Positions 1 through 11,482 of a DNA stretch of 64,000 nucleotides are shown here, one piece after another. Position 1 is the stretch's first letter, and every line of letters begins with the position of its first letter. The stretch spans positions 185,902,206 to 185,966,205 of the forward strand of contig NC_133329.1 in assembly GCF_042186555.1 (NCBI RefSeq), read 5' to 3'. The notes under the pieces are model-generated. The model did not search any database. It was not told the DNA's origin and saw nothing but the letters and a program-made list of their open reading frames with translations. Source of the stretch: Aquarana catesbeiana (lineage: Eukaryota > Chordata > Amphibia > Anura > Ranidae). A program made the translations under genes and the position numbers.

Positions 1-3000
1 GTGTGCACGATGTGTCATCGCACCCTTTTCCCTAAACAAGTGAAACATTGCATTCACAGCAATTACAAGAAGAATCTACACATTGTTGCTGCCTGTTTGA
101 CAGGGAAATATGTCCATATGTGCAACAATCACTGTCAAGGACCTGAACAATGCACCGTACCAGATGAAAGGACCAAAGAATGGGTTTGTCACAACTGTGA
201 TTTACATTTAAAAGCAGGACACAAATCATCCATCGCTGTAGCTAACAACATGGAGCTGGCGCCCATTCCCCCAGAGCTCTGCGATTTGAATGTGCTGGAA
301 AGACAACTTTTGGCCAAAATACTGCCATTTGCCAAGATCATCACACTTCCCAAAGGTCGACAGGCAGCTATACATGGCGCTGTAGTGTGTGTGCCATCCG
401 AGGTGGAAACCACGGTCAATACTCTACCAAGATCGCACAGCAAATCCCAGTTACACAGAGTCAAGCTGAAAAGACGTCTGACTTACAAAGGCCACCAGCT
501 GTTTCATTATGTCAACATGGGAAATGTAGTAGCAGGTCTGTCAAAACTCATTGACACACACCCCGACTACAGTGACATTTCAATTAGAGTGGATGAGACA
601 ATCGCTGATGATAATGATGATGGGATGGAACTCGACAGTTGTGACGAAACTGAAATGATGGAGATACTTGAACGCATCGAAAATTGTGATCCATCAGAGG
701 TACAGTCTGCATGTTTACCGGCTGCTTCTGAGCAACAGGAAGGCCATGACCAACAACCTCCCAATGCAGAGGATGAGAAGGATACACTAAGACCTGGAAT
801 TGGCCTAGACAGTTGTTTGCAGCCATCTGACCTTGGAGAGGAAGCACTGACACACGGTGATGGAATATTCAGCATTGCACCTGCACAAGGAAACACACCT
901 GTCAGCTTCTTTAAAGTTCCTAGGCTTGAGGCAATGGCTTTCCCTGTTCAGTTCCCTACTGGACAGAATACATTGGACCAGGCAAGACAAGTCAAACTGT
1001 CCCCGAGCATGTATTTCAATGCAAGGCTTTTTTGTGTTGATACTCGTTTTGCAAGAGACACAAGCTACCTCTTCTTTGCGCAGTTTGTCACAGAAACACA
1101 AATGGCCAAAAGCAGCATGTCCATCCAGTTAAGGAAAGGAAAACCCAATACCAGGGATGGACGGAAAATATCCAACAAGCTGCTACAGGACAAGTGTGAG
1201 GTTGAGAGGTTGGTGCGAAACCGAGATGCCACAAGGTTCATGCAACCACTGAGAGGGAGTCCAGCTTACTGGGATAAAAATCTGAAGAATTTGCTAGCCA
1301 TGGTCAGACAATTGGGTAAGCCAACATTTTTTCTTACCTTCTCTGCTGCAGAATTCAGATGGCCAGGGGTAATAACGGCAATAAAGGCACAACAAGGTCA
1401 AAAGGTGGATTTTGCGGGGCTAGACTGGGCTGAAAAGTGTGACATTCTTCGAGGCAACCCAGTGACCACCATGCGCATGTTTGACAAACGGGTTGATGCT
1501 CTGATGCGAGAGCTGCTGTTGGGTCCTGCACAGCCAATTGGTGAAGTTATCGATTACTTTTACCGGGTTGAATTTCAGGCGAGAGGGAGCCCTCATATAC
1601 ATTGTCTCTGTTGGGTAGCAGGAGCTCCTATATTTGGACAAGACAGTGATGACAAGGTGTGTGCCTTTATAGATCATAACATCTCATGCCAGCTGCCTGA
1701 TGAAGCCAAACAGGCCTTACTTCACAGATTTGTAACAGAACTTCAAATGCACAGCAGATCTCATTCAAAATCATGCAAGAAAGGTAACAGAGTATGCAGA
1801 TTTGGATTTCCAAAGCCACCTATTAGAAAAACGAGGATAACTTACCCGATGCCAGAAGAACAAGGAGATTGTGCAATGAAACCACAAGCAGCCAAAAACA
1901 AACTGAAACCAGTCTGGGATTTGCTTAATAACCCAAAAGTGCAGCTTGAAGACATGTCACAGCTACTGGCACAGTGTGATATGACTTTGAATCAGTACAA
2001 CTCCTACATTCAGACATTGACCTCCTCAAGCGTGATTCTAATGAAGCGTGATGTCAAGGACTGCTGGGTGAACAACTATAATCCACATTTGCTGACGGCC
2101 TGGAACGCCAACATGGACATCCAGTACATTCTTGATGAGTATGGTTGCATCATGTACATGTTGTCCTACATATCCAAGCCAGAACGGGAGCTGAGTGACT
2201 ATCTCAAAACAATAGTCAAAGAAATGAGCCCAGAAACAGCGACAGAACGAGAAGAAATGAAAGAGGTTCTTCAGGCTTATTCAAAACACAGAGAGGTCAG
2301 CGCCCAGGAGTCTGTGGCCCGTACGTGCAGCCTGAAAATGAAGTCTTGCTCACGTGAGATTGTTTTTCTGCCAACTGGTGACAACGCACTGAAAATGAGT
2401 CTCCCGCTCAGTGCATTGCAGAACAAACCAGCCGATTCTCTTAATGTGTGGATGACGAGTTTTGTCGACAAATACAGAGCCAGACCTGAAACACCAGAGT
2501 TTGAGTCCATGTGTCTGGCAGACTTTGCATCCCATTACAGGGTTGTCTATGGCAAGCAGAAGGAAGATGGCAAGCAAAAGGAAGACAGCAAGCGTGTCAG
2601 CCTATTGAATGAAATGGGAATGATTCAAAAACGCACGAGAGGGAAGCCTGCAATCATCAGGTACGCACGCTTCTCAGAGAAGAAGGACCCTGAGAACTAC
2701 TACGGCAGACTGCTTAAACTGTACCTCCCCCACCGTTCAGAGTCATCACTGAAAACTGTAAGGTTCCCAACACACCAGGATTTTTACAAAGGCGCCTGTG
2801 TGAGCTTACCAGGAGAAGAAGCAATCCAAGCAGTGTCTGCAATTGTTACCAGCAACCAAAAGAAGTTCAAACAACACAACAAAATTGTGGAACAAGTCTT
2901 GGATGACTTTGTAAAAAACGGACCTGTTGAAGATGCTTGGAACACCTTTGCCCCAGAAGCTGAGTTGGATAGGTTGGAATGTGTAGAGGAACGCAAAGAA

Positions 3001-5280
3001 GGGGAGCCACTTCATGAGAATGAACAAGATGATGTTCCGGAGTATACACGTCACAAACAAACAGGTGGAATTGCGCTTACTGTGAAAGCCCCACAAATGT
3101 GCCCTGATTTCCTTCGGAAAATGTACAGAAACCTTAACCGGACACAAGCTCAGACATTCTACTCAGTTTGTGACTGGTGCACTAACCGTGTGCGTGGCCT
3201 AAATCCTGACCCATTCTATTACTTTGTCACTGGTGGTGCAGGGACAGGCAAATCACACCTGATAAAGTGCATCTATGCTGAGGCGACAAAGATACTCTGT
3301 AAACTTACCAGACTACGTGAGGAAGCAGACATATCCATGCCCAGCGTTTTACTAACTGCATTTACAGGAACAGCAGCTTTCAACATTTCAGGCAACACAT
3401 TGCATTCTCTGCTGAAGTTGCCAAGAAGCTTGAAGCCACCCTACCAAGGACTTGGAAATCTAATAGATGAAGTGAGGGCACAGCTGTCAAATGCGGAGAT
3501 CATTGTTATTGACGAGGTGTCAATGATTTCAAAGCCCCTGTTTGCCTACATCAACTGGAGATTACAGCAAATCAAAGGCAGTAAGAAACCTTTTGGTGGT
3601 ATGTCAGTACTAGCAGTAGGAGACTTTTACCAGGTCCCCCCGCTGGGAAAAAGTAAGCCACTCTGCGTGTTTGAGGAAAATACCAATGACGTCTGGAAAG
3701 ACAACTTTCAGATGATCACGCTGACAGAGATCATGCGACAGAAGGAAGACATTTCATTTGCTGAGCTTTTGAATAGAATCAGAGTCAAGCAGAAGACTGG
3801 CACCTTAAGCAATGATGACAAAGCTCTGCTTGCTCAGGCTTTTACAGATCCCACCCACTGCCCTAATGACGTGCTACACATATTTGCCACCAACAAAGAG
3901 GTTCACAAACATAATGCTGTAACTGTGTCTGTTCTCCATTCAAACGTCACCAACATAGATGCCGACGATTACAGAAAAGACCCTAAGACAGGAGTGATGC
4001 TGAGGCAACACCAACCTTTCAAAGGACACAAAGACAATCTGATTGACACACTGCAAGCAGCTGAAGGTGCCCGTATCATGATCACAAGAAACATTGATGT
4101 AGAAGACGGGCTTGTTAACGGGACATTTGGCAAGATTGCAAGAATAATCATCCAGACTGAGAATGGTGCTACTACGGTAAACAAGCTTGGGCTTGTGCTG
4201 GACAATCCAAATGCAGGACAGAGATACCGTAACAAGTCATCTTGTGATGCTGACAACTTGGTGTACATAGAAAGGGTAGAGGAAAACCTGAGACAGAAAG
4301 GAGTTGTTCGCAGGCAGTTCCCCCTGAAGTTGGCTTTTGGATGTACGATTCATAAGTGTCAGGGGATGTCGATACAGTCGGCAGTGGTCTCATTGAAACG
4401 GGTCTTCCAACCGGGAATGGCCTATGTTGCTCTGAGTAGAACGACTACACTACAAGGACTGTACATAACCGACTTTGATGAGAAGAAGATCTTTGCTGAT
4501 CCTGAAATCACAGCTTCCCTGGATTCAACGAAGAATGCATCACTGGAAAGTGTTATGCCCCTCTTAAAGTTTCTACAGACAACAGACAAACAGCAAACAT
4601 TAACAATTATCCATCACAACACGGAAGGATTACCAGCTCACATTGAAGATATCAAATCTCACCATGAGTTGACACTTGGAGATGTTTTATGTTTCACTGA
4701 AACTCATCTCTCAGGCTCTTCTGTTGCTGAAAGTCTCCAGCTGGAGGGCTACAACCTGTTCAAACGCAACAGACACCTCTCGTACACAAACCTTCCTGAC
4801 ATTGCAAGTAAAAGTGGCGGAGGTGTCGCCTTGTATGTCAGAAACCATTTCAAGGCCTATGAAAAGCAGTATCATCACAATGTGACTGACTTGGAGTTCT
4901 TGGTTGTCAAACTGGAGTCCCCTGTACAAGCTTTGATCGCTGTCGTTTACAGGCCACCGGATTACAGTATTGGCCAATTCCTTACTAACCTGCTGGGCCT
5001 CTTGGAATCTTTGGAAATAATGGATTGCCAACCTATAATACTCTGTGGAGATTTCAATGAAGATTTTCTGTGCAGAGAAAAGAAGCCAATATCTGACCTT
5101 CTTCACTCAAGAGGATATACTCAACTGGTCTGGGCAGCCACCACAGAAAAAAACACACTGTTGGATCACATTTACATCTCCAGGGTGCAGCAGTGTCTCC
5201 AGTCAGGAGTACTGCACAGTTATTACAGCTACCATTATCCTGTGTATTGTGTTTTGAGCAGTGGTTGTGAACACGCTTAG
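1..5280 (+). CDS. Helentron Rep/Pif1-like helicase/endonuclease polyprotein, N-terminus off window
   Basis: This frame has 1759 codons with no internal stop and ends in TAG at 5278-5280. It is the replication and transposition protein of a Helentron. In order it shows Cys/His pairs at residues 2-60 (a DUF6570-like region), an Asp/Glu-rich linker near 200-225, a Helitron_like_N region, and the HUH motif PHIHC with histidines 532 and 534 at nt 1594-1602. A YMLSYISK two-tyrosine motif follows, then a Pif1-like helicase with Walker A GGAGTGKS near nt 3232-3255, Walker [13 protein letters not shown] and a TIHKCQG motif. The C-terminus is an exonuclease-endonuclease-phosphatase (EEP) domain with [12 protein letters not shown] and LLDHIYIS. 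All visible catalytic motifs are intact. It differs from copy 2 by about a dozen amino acids and a 2-residue deletion in the acidic linker. The true start lies upstream of the window; the GTG at position 1 is only the window edge. Confidence 0.93.
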   Translation: MCTMCHRTLFPKQVKHCIHSNYKKNLHIVAACLTGKYVHMCNNHCQGPEQCTVPDERTKEWVCHNCDLHLKAGHKSSIAVANNMELAPIPPELCDLNVLERQLLAKILPFAKIITLPKGRQAAIHGAVVCVPSEVETTVNTLPRSHSKSQLHRVKLKRRLTYKGHQLFHYVNMGNVVAGLSKLIDTHPDYSDISIRVDETIADDNDDGMELDSCDETEMMEILERIENCDPSEVQSACLPAASEQQEGHDQQPPNAEDEKDTLRPGIGLDSCLQPSDLGEEALTHGDGIFSIAPAQGNTPVSFFKVPRLEAMAFPVQFPTGQNTLDQARQVKLSPSMYFNARLFCVDTRFARDTSYLFFAQFVTETQMAKSSMSIQLRKGKPNTRDGRKISNKLLQDKCEVERLVRNRDATRFMQPLRGSPAYWDKNLKNLLAMVRQLGKPTFFLTFSAAEFRWPGVITAIKAQQGQKVDFAGLDWAEKCDILRGNPVTTMRMFDKRVDALMRELLLGPAQPIGEVIDYFYRVEFQARGSPHIHCLCWVAGAPIFGQDSDDKVCAFIDHNISCQLPDEAKQALLHRFVTELQMHSRSHSKSCKKGNRVCRFGFPKPPIRKTRITYPMPEEQGDCAMKPQAAKNKLKPVWDLLNNPKVQLEDMSQLLAQCDMTLNQYNSYIQTLTSSSVILMKRDVKDCWVNNYNPHLLTAWNANMDIQYILDEYGCIMYMLSYISKPERELSDYLKTIVKEMSPETATEREEMKEVLQAYSKHREVSAQESVARTCSLKMKSCSREIVFLPTGDNALKMSLPLSALQNKPADSLNVWMTSFVDKYRARPETPEFESMCLADFASHYRVVYGKQKEDGKQKEDSKRVSLLNEMGMIQKRTRGKPAIIRYARFSEKKDPENYYGRLLKLYLPHRSESSLKTVRFPTHQDFYKGACVSLPGEEAIQAVSAIVTSNQKKFKQHNKIVEQVLDDFVKNGPVEDAWNTFAPEAELDRLECVEERKEGEPLHENEQDDVPEYTRHKQTGGIALTVKAPQMCPDFLRKMYRNLNRTQAQTFYSVCDWCTNRVRGLNPDPFYYFVTGGAGTGKSHLIKCIYAEATKILCKLTRLREEADISMPSVLLTAFTGTAAFNISGNTLHSLLKLPRSLKPPYQGLGNLIDEVRAQLSNAEIIVIDEVSMISKPLFAYINWRLQQIKGSKKPFGGMSVLAVGDFYQVPPLGKSKPLCVFEENTNDVWKDNFQMITLTEIMRQKEDISFAELLNRIRVKQKTGTLSNDDKALLAQAFTDPTHCPNDVLHIFATNKEVHKHNAVTVSVLHSNVTNIDADDYRKDPKTGVMLRQHQPFKGHKDNLIDTLQAAEGARIMITRNIDVEDGLVNGTFGKIARIIIQTENGATTVNKLGLVLDNPNAGQRYRNKSSCDADNLVYIERVEENLRQKGVVRRQFPLKLAFGCTIHKCQGMSIQSAVVSLKRVFQPGMAYVALSRTTTLQGLYITDFDEKKIFADPEITASLDSTKNASLESVMPLLKFLQTTDKQQTLTIIHHNTEGLPAHIEDIKSHHELTLGDVLCFTETHLSGSSVAESLQLEGYNLFKRNRHLSYTNLPDIASKSGGGVALYVRNHFKAYEKQYHHNVTDLEFLVVKLESPVQALIAVVYRPPDYSIGQFLTNLLGLLESLEIMDCQPIILCGDFNEDFLCREKKPISDLLHSRGYTQLVWAATTEKNTLLDHIYISRVQQCLQSGVLHSYYSYHYPVYCVLSSGCEHA

Positions 5281-6974
5281 AGCCTGCATAAACAGGGCAT
5301 GAGTGTTGCCAGGAAACAGTGGTTGTGAGAGAGTGGTCATCAAACAGATAAAGTGGCAATGAGGGTCAGTTTACGTGGCCATAGTTATGTGGGACCATTT
5401 ACAATTAGCTAAACATCATTCTCTATATTTCATGTTCGGTGTACTTGTTAGACACTGAACTCACTTACTCCCCCCCATCCATCACAGACATCTGTCCTCA
5501 TCATATAGTAAGAGGAATACCGCGCTGTAGTGCACCCAAAAAGGGTACCTGTTCGTGAAATATTGTGAATGACCAAATAGGGGATAACCAAAATAGTGAT
5601 GAAAATAACTTAGTGAAAAAAAATTAAAAAAAACTACATAATAACAAAAGCAGCCACTCTATGTGAGATACACACACTAATACAACAATATAACAAATAT
5701 AGCAGCGCTGTAAATAGGAGTAAATACTAGTACCAGTGTTGAATAGGACTAATTGGTTAGAACCCAAATTAAATAACTAACACAGTTCTTGAAACCTAAA
5801 TCAATAAGTGTTCACTGGACAGTCCTAACACAGTGAATAAAGTCCAAATAAATGTTGTGAAAATACATAGGCTCAGACCCCATTTTTTTAAAGCAGGAAA
5901 TGTAAAATAGAAAAAATTCCTCCACCGCACCACGGTGGTAGCTGAAAATAAAATGCGCGCTTACCAAACGGCAAGCACAAGGGGGCTTGCGACCTTAACC
6001 CGGTCAGGGCCTTTCATTGGATGGGCTTGTAGGAAACGACATGCCAATTCATACAGCCAAAGGGTGATGATACCACTAGTCCACCAAGTCACAGGAAATC
6101 ACTCTTATCATGGAGATTAATAAAAGACTCCTAGCTGGGGGGTTGTTCTCATTTAGGGGTACCCCGGGAAAAGAGAGGGAAACAACATAGCGTAATCCTG
6201 GTTTTGAGGTTTATTAAAAGAATTAAAATAACACTTACAGTGTAGCAGATTCAAATAAGCATAAGAAGCCGGCTGGCTAAAACGATCACCCGTCCTACAG
6301 ACGGTAGATGCAGCACGTCAGCTCGCCCTATCACACTGTCCTCATCACACTCACCCTCTCCTTCCTGTGCTATAGCCTGCTTGCTGATTAGTAAGACAAA
6401 GAAACAGCAAGGAGCAAAACTGCAGAGAAACTGAAAATTTGTAAGGGTTTAAAGTATATGCTTTAATGAATTGCCTTGTATCCAAAAAGTTCAAAAAGTT
6501 GACTGTTCAAAATGTTAATGTTAATGTTAATGTATAACGGAAATATACCGCCAGTTCGCTTGTGATGCAATATATTGAAATTATATGTACACTGTGTAAA
6601 CTGTTTTTGACACACTTGATTTTGGGACGCGAGTCCGTCAGGTGCTATGCTTTGGCTGGGGCGGAATAAATCCTGGTAACCCTTAAGTCTGTGTCCGACA
6701 AAGTCATTTACCGATATTTCTACCTTCTACACCATTAGCACTTGTGCACTTTTTAAATTTGATCAATCAATTGGTTAGTGTAATGTTTACTATCTTTACT
6801 CACTACAAACACTCCACACAGTTACTCTGCCCATCTGCCCAGTTCAACCTTTCCACAGTTACTCCAACCACACAACAGTTACTCCAGGCACTCCCCCCAG
6901 TTACTCCGCTCACTCCAGATGTAGAGGCAAGAACACTTTTCACAATTTCCCCAGAAATTGTACCTTTTCTAGTT
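5281..6974 (+). other. 3' noncoding region of Helentron copy 1
   Basis: No reading frame of note. The same sequence follows copy 2 at 27903-29596 with only about four substitutions that I could find, so it belongs to the element. A possible polyadenylation signal AATAAA lies near 5836. A run of three GTTAAT units lies near 6515-6535. The last about 140 bp (TTACTCC-rich, from about 6820) are shared with the 3' ends of all derivative units in the window. Confidence 0.7.
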
Positions 6975-7029
6975 AAGTGTTCTTGCATAGCAAGACCACT
7001 TACTGTTATCTCACATATATATTATTCTT
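6975..7029 (+). other. 55-bp terminal stem-loop cassette (present)
   Basis: AAGTGTTCTTGC, loop ATA, then GCAAGACCACTT form a 12-bp stem with one mismatch (6975-7001). It is followed by a tail ending CACATATATATTATTCTT. The cassette lies at the 3' end of the element and is missing at the same point in copy 2 (after 29596). Hairpins near the 3' end are typical of Helitron-like elements; that this one is the terminator is inference. Confidence 0.7.
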
Positions 7030-7526
7030 ATTATTATAGCCAAATTTACCACCCTAACTCCTCCCACAGTTTTTACACTACATAGACAAGTCATATACCC
7101 AAACGTGCGGATTGTTCCCGAATGGTGTGCTATTACTTTGTGGAACGTTTCGCCGAATGGTTCACGAAATATCGTTGTTTTTGCGGCGAAATTGGTCCCA
7201 TAGGAATGAATGGGGAAACTAGAGTGGGAGATGACAAAAGCTGGAAAATCAGAACATGATTTCTAAACTGCCGCCACTCCCTCATTTTCAAGCCCACCTA
7301 CACAAATCTTATATCAAAACGTTCAGCTATCCCTGCTGCCACTAAACATGTCCTTGGCTAAGCCATAGTCCTGATAGTTTTCACAATATGACCATTTGTT
7401 TGCAACTCATGCCGTCCATTGACATTCATTGAAACTACACTCTAGCCCAGGCATGTCCAAAGTCCGGCCCGCGGGCCAATCGCGGCCCGCGGACCGGTTT
7501 CGGACGGCCCGCCTGGTAATTTTGAC

Positions 7527-7588
7527 ATATATATCTTTTGTGGCCCCCAACGAATCCCCGAGCGCCGGGGGCCATAAAAGATAGATAT
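7527..7588. repeat. Inverted repeat inside the hAT element (62 bp)
   Basis: ATATATCTTTTGTGGCCCCC pairs with GGGGGCCATAAAAGATAGAT around an 18-nt GC-rich loop. No function assigned. Confidence 0.75.
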
Positions 7589-7600
7589 GCTGGCTGCCTT

Positions 7601-7804
7601 GGAGGGGGCGGGACAAGCGCCGTACAGGATACAGGAGAATTTCCTGTTTACACGGCGTCCTGTGTAAAAGGAAGTCCCGTCTCCTGCGCTGCCATTGGAC
7701 AATTGTTTTGTCCATCATAGGAGGCGGGACTTTCAATTAAAGAGGCCGCCGTGTAAACAGGAATTTCTCCTGTATATCTGTTGGCGCTCGTCCCGCCCCC
7801 TCCC
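7601..7804. repeat. Long imperfect palindrome inside the hAT element (about 204 bp)
   Basis: The left arm begins GGAGGGGGCGGGACAAGCGC and the right arm ends GGCGCTCGTCCCGCCCCCTC. The arms continue through CCTGTTTACACGGC and GCCGTGTAAACAGG, and an inner pair AGTCCCGTCTCCT / AGGAGGCGGGACT. The whole block could fold into one long stem. Confidence 0.8.
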
Positions 7805-7873
7805 TGTCTCCTTCAAGGCTGCAGATGGACATGAATCAGGCTGCACTGACAGCAATGGTGAGTCTGCATTCAT

Positions 7874-8629
7874 GTCAATGTGGTGGGGGCTGCCGTATTT
7901 ATGTCAATGTGGTGGGGGCTGCATTCATGTGAATGTGGTGGGGGCTGCATTCATGTCAATACGGTGGGGGCTGCATTCATGTCAATACGGTGGGGGCTGC
8001 ATTCATGTGAATGTGGTGGGGGCTGCATTCATGTCAATACGGTGGGGGCTGCATTCATGTCAATACGGTGGGGGCTGCATTCATGTCAATACGGTGGGGG
8101 CTGCATTCATGTCAATACGGTGGGGGCTGCATTCATGTCAATACGGTGGGGGCTGCATTCATGTCAATACGGTGGGGGCTGCATTCATGTCAATACGGTG
8201 GGGGCTGCATTCATGTCAATACGGTGGGGGCTGCATTCATGTCAATACGGTGGGGGCTGCATTCATGTCAATACGGTGGGGGCTGCATTCATGTGAATGT
8301 GGTGGGGGCTGCATTCATGTGAATGTGGTGGGGGCTGCATTCATGTGAATGTGGTGGGGGCTGCATTCATGTCAATACGGTGGGGGCTGCATTCATGTCA
8401 ATACGGTGGGGGCTGCATTCATGTCAATACGGTGGGGGCTGCATTCATGTCAATACGGTGGGGGCTGCATTCATGTTAATGTGGTGGGGGCTGCATTCAT
8501 GTCAATACGGTGGGGGCTGCATTCATGTCAATACGGTGGGGGCTGCATTCATGTCAATACGGTGGGGGCTGCATTCATGTCAATACAGTGGGGGCCACAT
8601 TCATGGCAATGGAGTGGGGGCCGCAGATG
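7874..8629. repeat. 26-bp minisatellite, about 28-29 copies
   Basis: Units are GTCAATACGG + TGGGGGCTGCATTCAT (variant A) or GTGAATGTGG + TGGGGGCTGCATTCAT (variant B). Ten consecutive A units run from about 8032 to 8291, followed by three B units. The last units near 8578-8629 are diverged. Because 26 is not a multiple of three, all three plus frames are open, which creates long spurious reading frames of Gly/His/Cys-rich repeats. Confidence 0.95.
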
Positions 8630-9752
8630 GGCACTGATTAGGCTGCATTGATGGGCACTGACCCTTATTTTGCTTCACAGTTCTTTATTTAAAATTTAAG
8701 ATTTTTTTTCCTGAAACTTCATTTTTAAAGTGAAGGTGCATGTTATAAGCAGATTAAATCCGGTATATCCAAATAACACGCCCAAGCTCATCTATTCACC
8801 ACACACAGCACAAAGGCAAGAGAATTCTTGTTGGGCCGTGTATTAGTGCTCGGATGGACACACTTAGACCAAATTTTAATGGTTTAAGAATGTCAGGCAA
8901 AATGGTCGGCCCTCAAGCATGTTCTATTCATCAAATCTGGCCCTCTTGGAAAAAAGATTGGACACCCCTGCTCTAGCCCCTTCAAATTTGAAGGGCAATT
9001 TCTAAACTGCGACTGTGCCTCCATTTTTAATATTTCAGAGACATACTATGTATCAAAATCTAGGACTGGGTCTTGTGATTCTCACAATATAAAGATCTTC
9101 GCTGTAGGATGTATAGTTTTTAAAATACGGCCATTTGTTTAGAGGTCATTTCAGGAAATTTTAGCCATTAATCAGAGTGTACTGTTAGTGTTTGTTTTGT
9201 TGCCATGGTTACCAAAGCTTCTGTTATACACAGGGGGGAGGTGGCTGGAGCATCTCAGCTCTGATTACAGAGCCCGGGGGAGGGGACAGACACACCATGT
9301 ACTGATTTATAATAGAGGAATATGATGGGGCAGTTTTGATGGGGTAATTCTGATGGGGCAGTTTTGATGAAGTAGTATTTGGGAAGCATAAACAGGGCAT
9401 GAGCGTTGCTAGGAAACAGTGGTTGTAAACACAAGATGCTGAGACACCCCAAATGCATGTGACTTCATCTGCTAGACTTGATAATGCTTGTAGACTCCTC
9501 CCACAGTTTTTACACTACAGAGACAGGTAATATACCGAAACGAGCGGATTGTTCCCGATTGGTGTGTTATTACTTTGTGGAATATTTCGCCGAATGGTCC
9601 ACGAAATGTTTTTGCAGCGAAATTGGTCCCATAGGAATGAATGGCGAAATGTTCAAAACTAGAGTGGGAGGTGACAAAAGCTGACAACCCCATGATCAGC
9701 CAAAACATTATGACCACCCCATGATCAGCCAAAACATTATGACCGCCCCATG

Positions 9753-10321
9753 TAAAAAAAAAAATATTTTTGAAAAAAAAAAATAATTTTTGAAAAAAAT
9801 AAAAAAATAATTTTTGAAAAAAAAAAAAATAATAATTTTTGAAAAAAAAAAAATATTTTTGAAAAAAAAAAATTATTTTTGAAAAAAAAAAAATTATTTT
9901 TGAAAAAAAAAAATATTTTTGAAAAAAAAATTACTTTTAAAAAAAAAATTATTTTTGAAAAAAAAAATATATTTGAAAAAAAAAAATATTTTTGAAAAAA
10001 AAAAAAAATTTTTGAAAAAAAAAAATTATTTGTGAAAAAAAAAAAAATATTTTTGAAAAAAAATATTTTTGAAAAAAAAATTACTTTAAAAAAAAAATAA
10101 TTTCGAAAAAAAAATTATTTTTGAAAAAAAAAATATATATTTTTGAAAAAAAAATTACTTAAAAAAAAAAAATTATTTCGAAAAAAAAATTATTTTTGAG
10201 AAAAAAAATTACTTTAAAAAAAAAATCATTTTTGAAAAAAAAAACATTTTTGAAGAAAAAAAAATCATTTTTGAATAAAAAAAATTCATTTTTGAAAAAA
10301 AAAAAATGACTTTTGAAAAAA
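9753..10321. repeat. (TTTTTGAAAAAAAA)n tract
   Basis: Low-complexity tract of TTTTTGAAAAAAAA-like units every 15-22 bp. Each core TTTTTGAAAAA is close to its own reverse complement. Confidence 0.95.
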
Positions 10322-10508
10322 ATGTTCAGCTCTTTCAGCTAATGATGGAACTTTTTTACTACTATTTATACTTTTTAAAATATTAAGCTTTTTAACACTT
10401 TTCACAGTTACTCAAGCCACTCCACCCCACCCAGTTACTCCGCCCACTCCAGTTGTAGAGGCAAGAACACTTTTCACAATTTCCCCAGAAATTGTACCTT
10501 TTCTAGTT

Positions 10509-10563
10509 AAGTGTTCTTGCATAGCAAGACCACTTACTGTTATCTCACATATATATTATTCTT
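10509..10563 (+). other. 55-bp stem-loop cassette (present)
   Basis: Same 27-nt stem-loop (10509-10535) and AT-rich tail as at 6975. Confidence 0.75.
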
Positions 10564-11482
10564 ATTATTATAGCCAAATTTACCACCCTAACTCCTCCCA
10601 CAGTTTTTACACTACATAGACAAGTAATATACCGAAACGTGCGGATTGTTCCCGAATGGTGTGCTATTACTTTGTGGAACGTTTCGCCGAATGGTTCACG
10701 AAATATCGTCGTTTTTGCGGCGAAATTGGTCCCATAGGAATGAATGGGGAAACTAGAGTGGGAGATGACAAAAGCTGGAAAATCAGAACATGATTTCTAA
10801 ACTGCCGCCACTCCCTCATTTTCAAGCCCACCTACACAAATCTTATATCAAAACGTTCAGCTATCCCTGCTGCCACTAAACATGTCCACGGCTAAGCCAT
10901 AGGCCTGATAGTTTTCACAATATGACCATTTGTTTGCAACTCACGCCGTCCATTGACATTCATTGAAACTACACTCTAGCCCCCTCCAAATTTGAAGGGC
11001 AATTTCTAAACTGCGACTGTGCCTTCATTTTTAATATTTCAGAGACATACTATACATCAAAATCTAGGTCTGGGTCTTGTGATTCTCACAATATAAAGAT
11101 CTTCACTGTAGGATGTATAGTTTTTAAAATACGGCCATTTGTTTAGAGGTCATTTCAGGAAATTTTAGCCATTAATCAGAGTGTACTGTTAGTGTTTGTT
11201 TTGTTGCCATGGTTACCAAAGCTTCTGTTATACACAGGGGGGAAGGTGGCTGGAGCATCTCAGCTGATTACAGAGCCCGGGGGAGGGGACAGACACACCA
11301 TGTACTGATTTATAATAGAGGAATATGATGGGGCAGTTTTGATGGGGTAATTCTGATGGGGCAGTTTTGATGAAGCAGTATTTGGGAAGCAAAAACAGGG
11401 CATGAGCGTTGCTAGGAAACAGTGGTTGTAAACACAAGATGCTGAGACACTCCAAATGCATGTGACTTCATCTGCTAGACTT
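10564..11482 (+). repeat. Type-2 Helentron-derived unit
   Basis: Noncoding unit from the 5'-like block through TACACAGGGGGGAAGG and three GATGGGG(C/T)A boxes (11325-11370) to the boundary ATCTGCTAGACTT. Carries the empty hAT target site near 10974. Confidence 0.75.

Larger units (their letters stand above)
1..7029 (+). mobile_element. Helentron (Helitron2-like) copy 1, 5' part outside window
   Basis: This is the right-hand 7 kb of an autonomous rolling-circle transposon: the C-terminal three quarters of the Rep/helicase/endonuclease frame, about 1.7 kb of 3' noncoding sequence and a terminal stem-loop cassette at 6975-7029. Position 1 corresponds to 22617 in copy 2. The two copies then run in parallel to about 6974, apart from a 6-bp GAT-repeat indel and a few substitutions. 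The 3' boundary is inferred from where derivative units share sequence, so it is approximate. Confidence 0.85.
7448..8970. mobile_element. Non-autonomous hAT element
   Basis: The ends begin CAGGCATGTCCAAA (left) and, on the reverse strand, CAGGGGTGTCCAAT (right), an imperfect inverted repeat of hAT (Charlie-like) type. An exact 8-bp target duplication CTCTAGCC flanks it at 7440-7447 and 8971-8978. Sister units (for example 10970-10990, 15045-15065, 48888-48905) show the empty site with a single CTCTAGCC. The interior has no transposase frame, two palindromes and a 26-bp minisatellite. Confidence 0.9.
7030..9479 (+). repeat. Type-2 Helentron-derived unit, split by a hAT element
   Basis: Begins with TTATTATTATAGCC and a 5'-terminal-like block (CTCCTCCCACAG, then TTTCGCCGAATGG and CCCATAGGAATGAATGG). 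It continues through noncoding sequence to ATGCATGTGACTTCATC just before the next unit. Unit length without the hAT insert and its duplicated target is about 0.9 kb, matching 10564-11482 and four further copies. No coding potential. Confidence 0.75.
9480..10563 (+). mobile_element. Non-autonomous Helentron derivative 1
   Basis: A 5' block (GATAATGCTTGTAGACTCC onward) matching the left end of copies 2 and 3 is followed by an A-rich tract and directly by the element's 3' end (TTCAGCTCTTTCAGC, TTACTCCGCCCACTCC, stem-loop cassette). The whole coding region is absent, as in an internal-deletion derivative. Confidence 0.7.

Noticed and set aside
7874..8629. CRISPR-like array
   Set aside because: Units are contiguous with no unique spacers, and the context is a hAT element in a vertebrate genome.
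7695..8651. Long plus-strand reading frames (up to 217 codons) of Gly/His/Cys-rich repeats
   Set aside because: They are translations of the 26-bp minisatellite in all three frames; the period makes each frame open by arithmetic.
9255..9458. Minus-strand frames of 65-96 codons recurring in type-2 units
   Set aside because: Present only because units are duplicated; several are broken between copies and show no domain.
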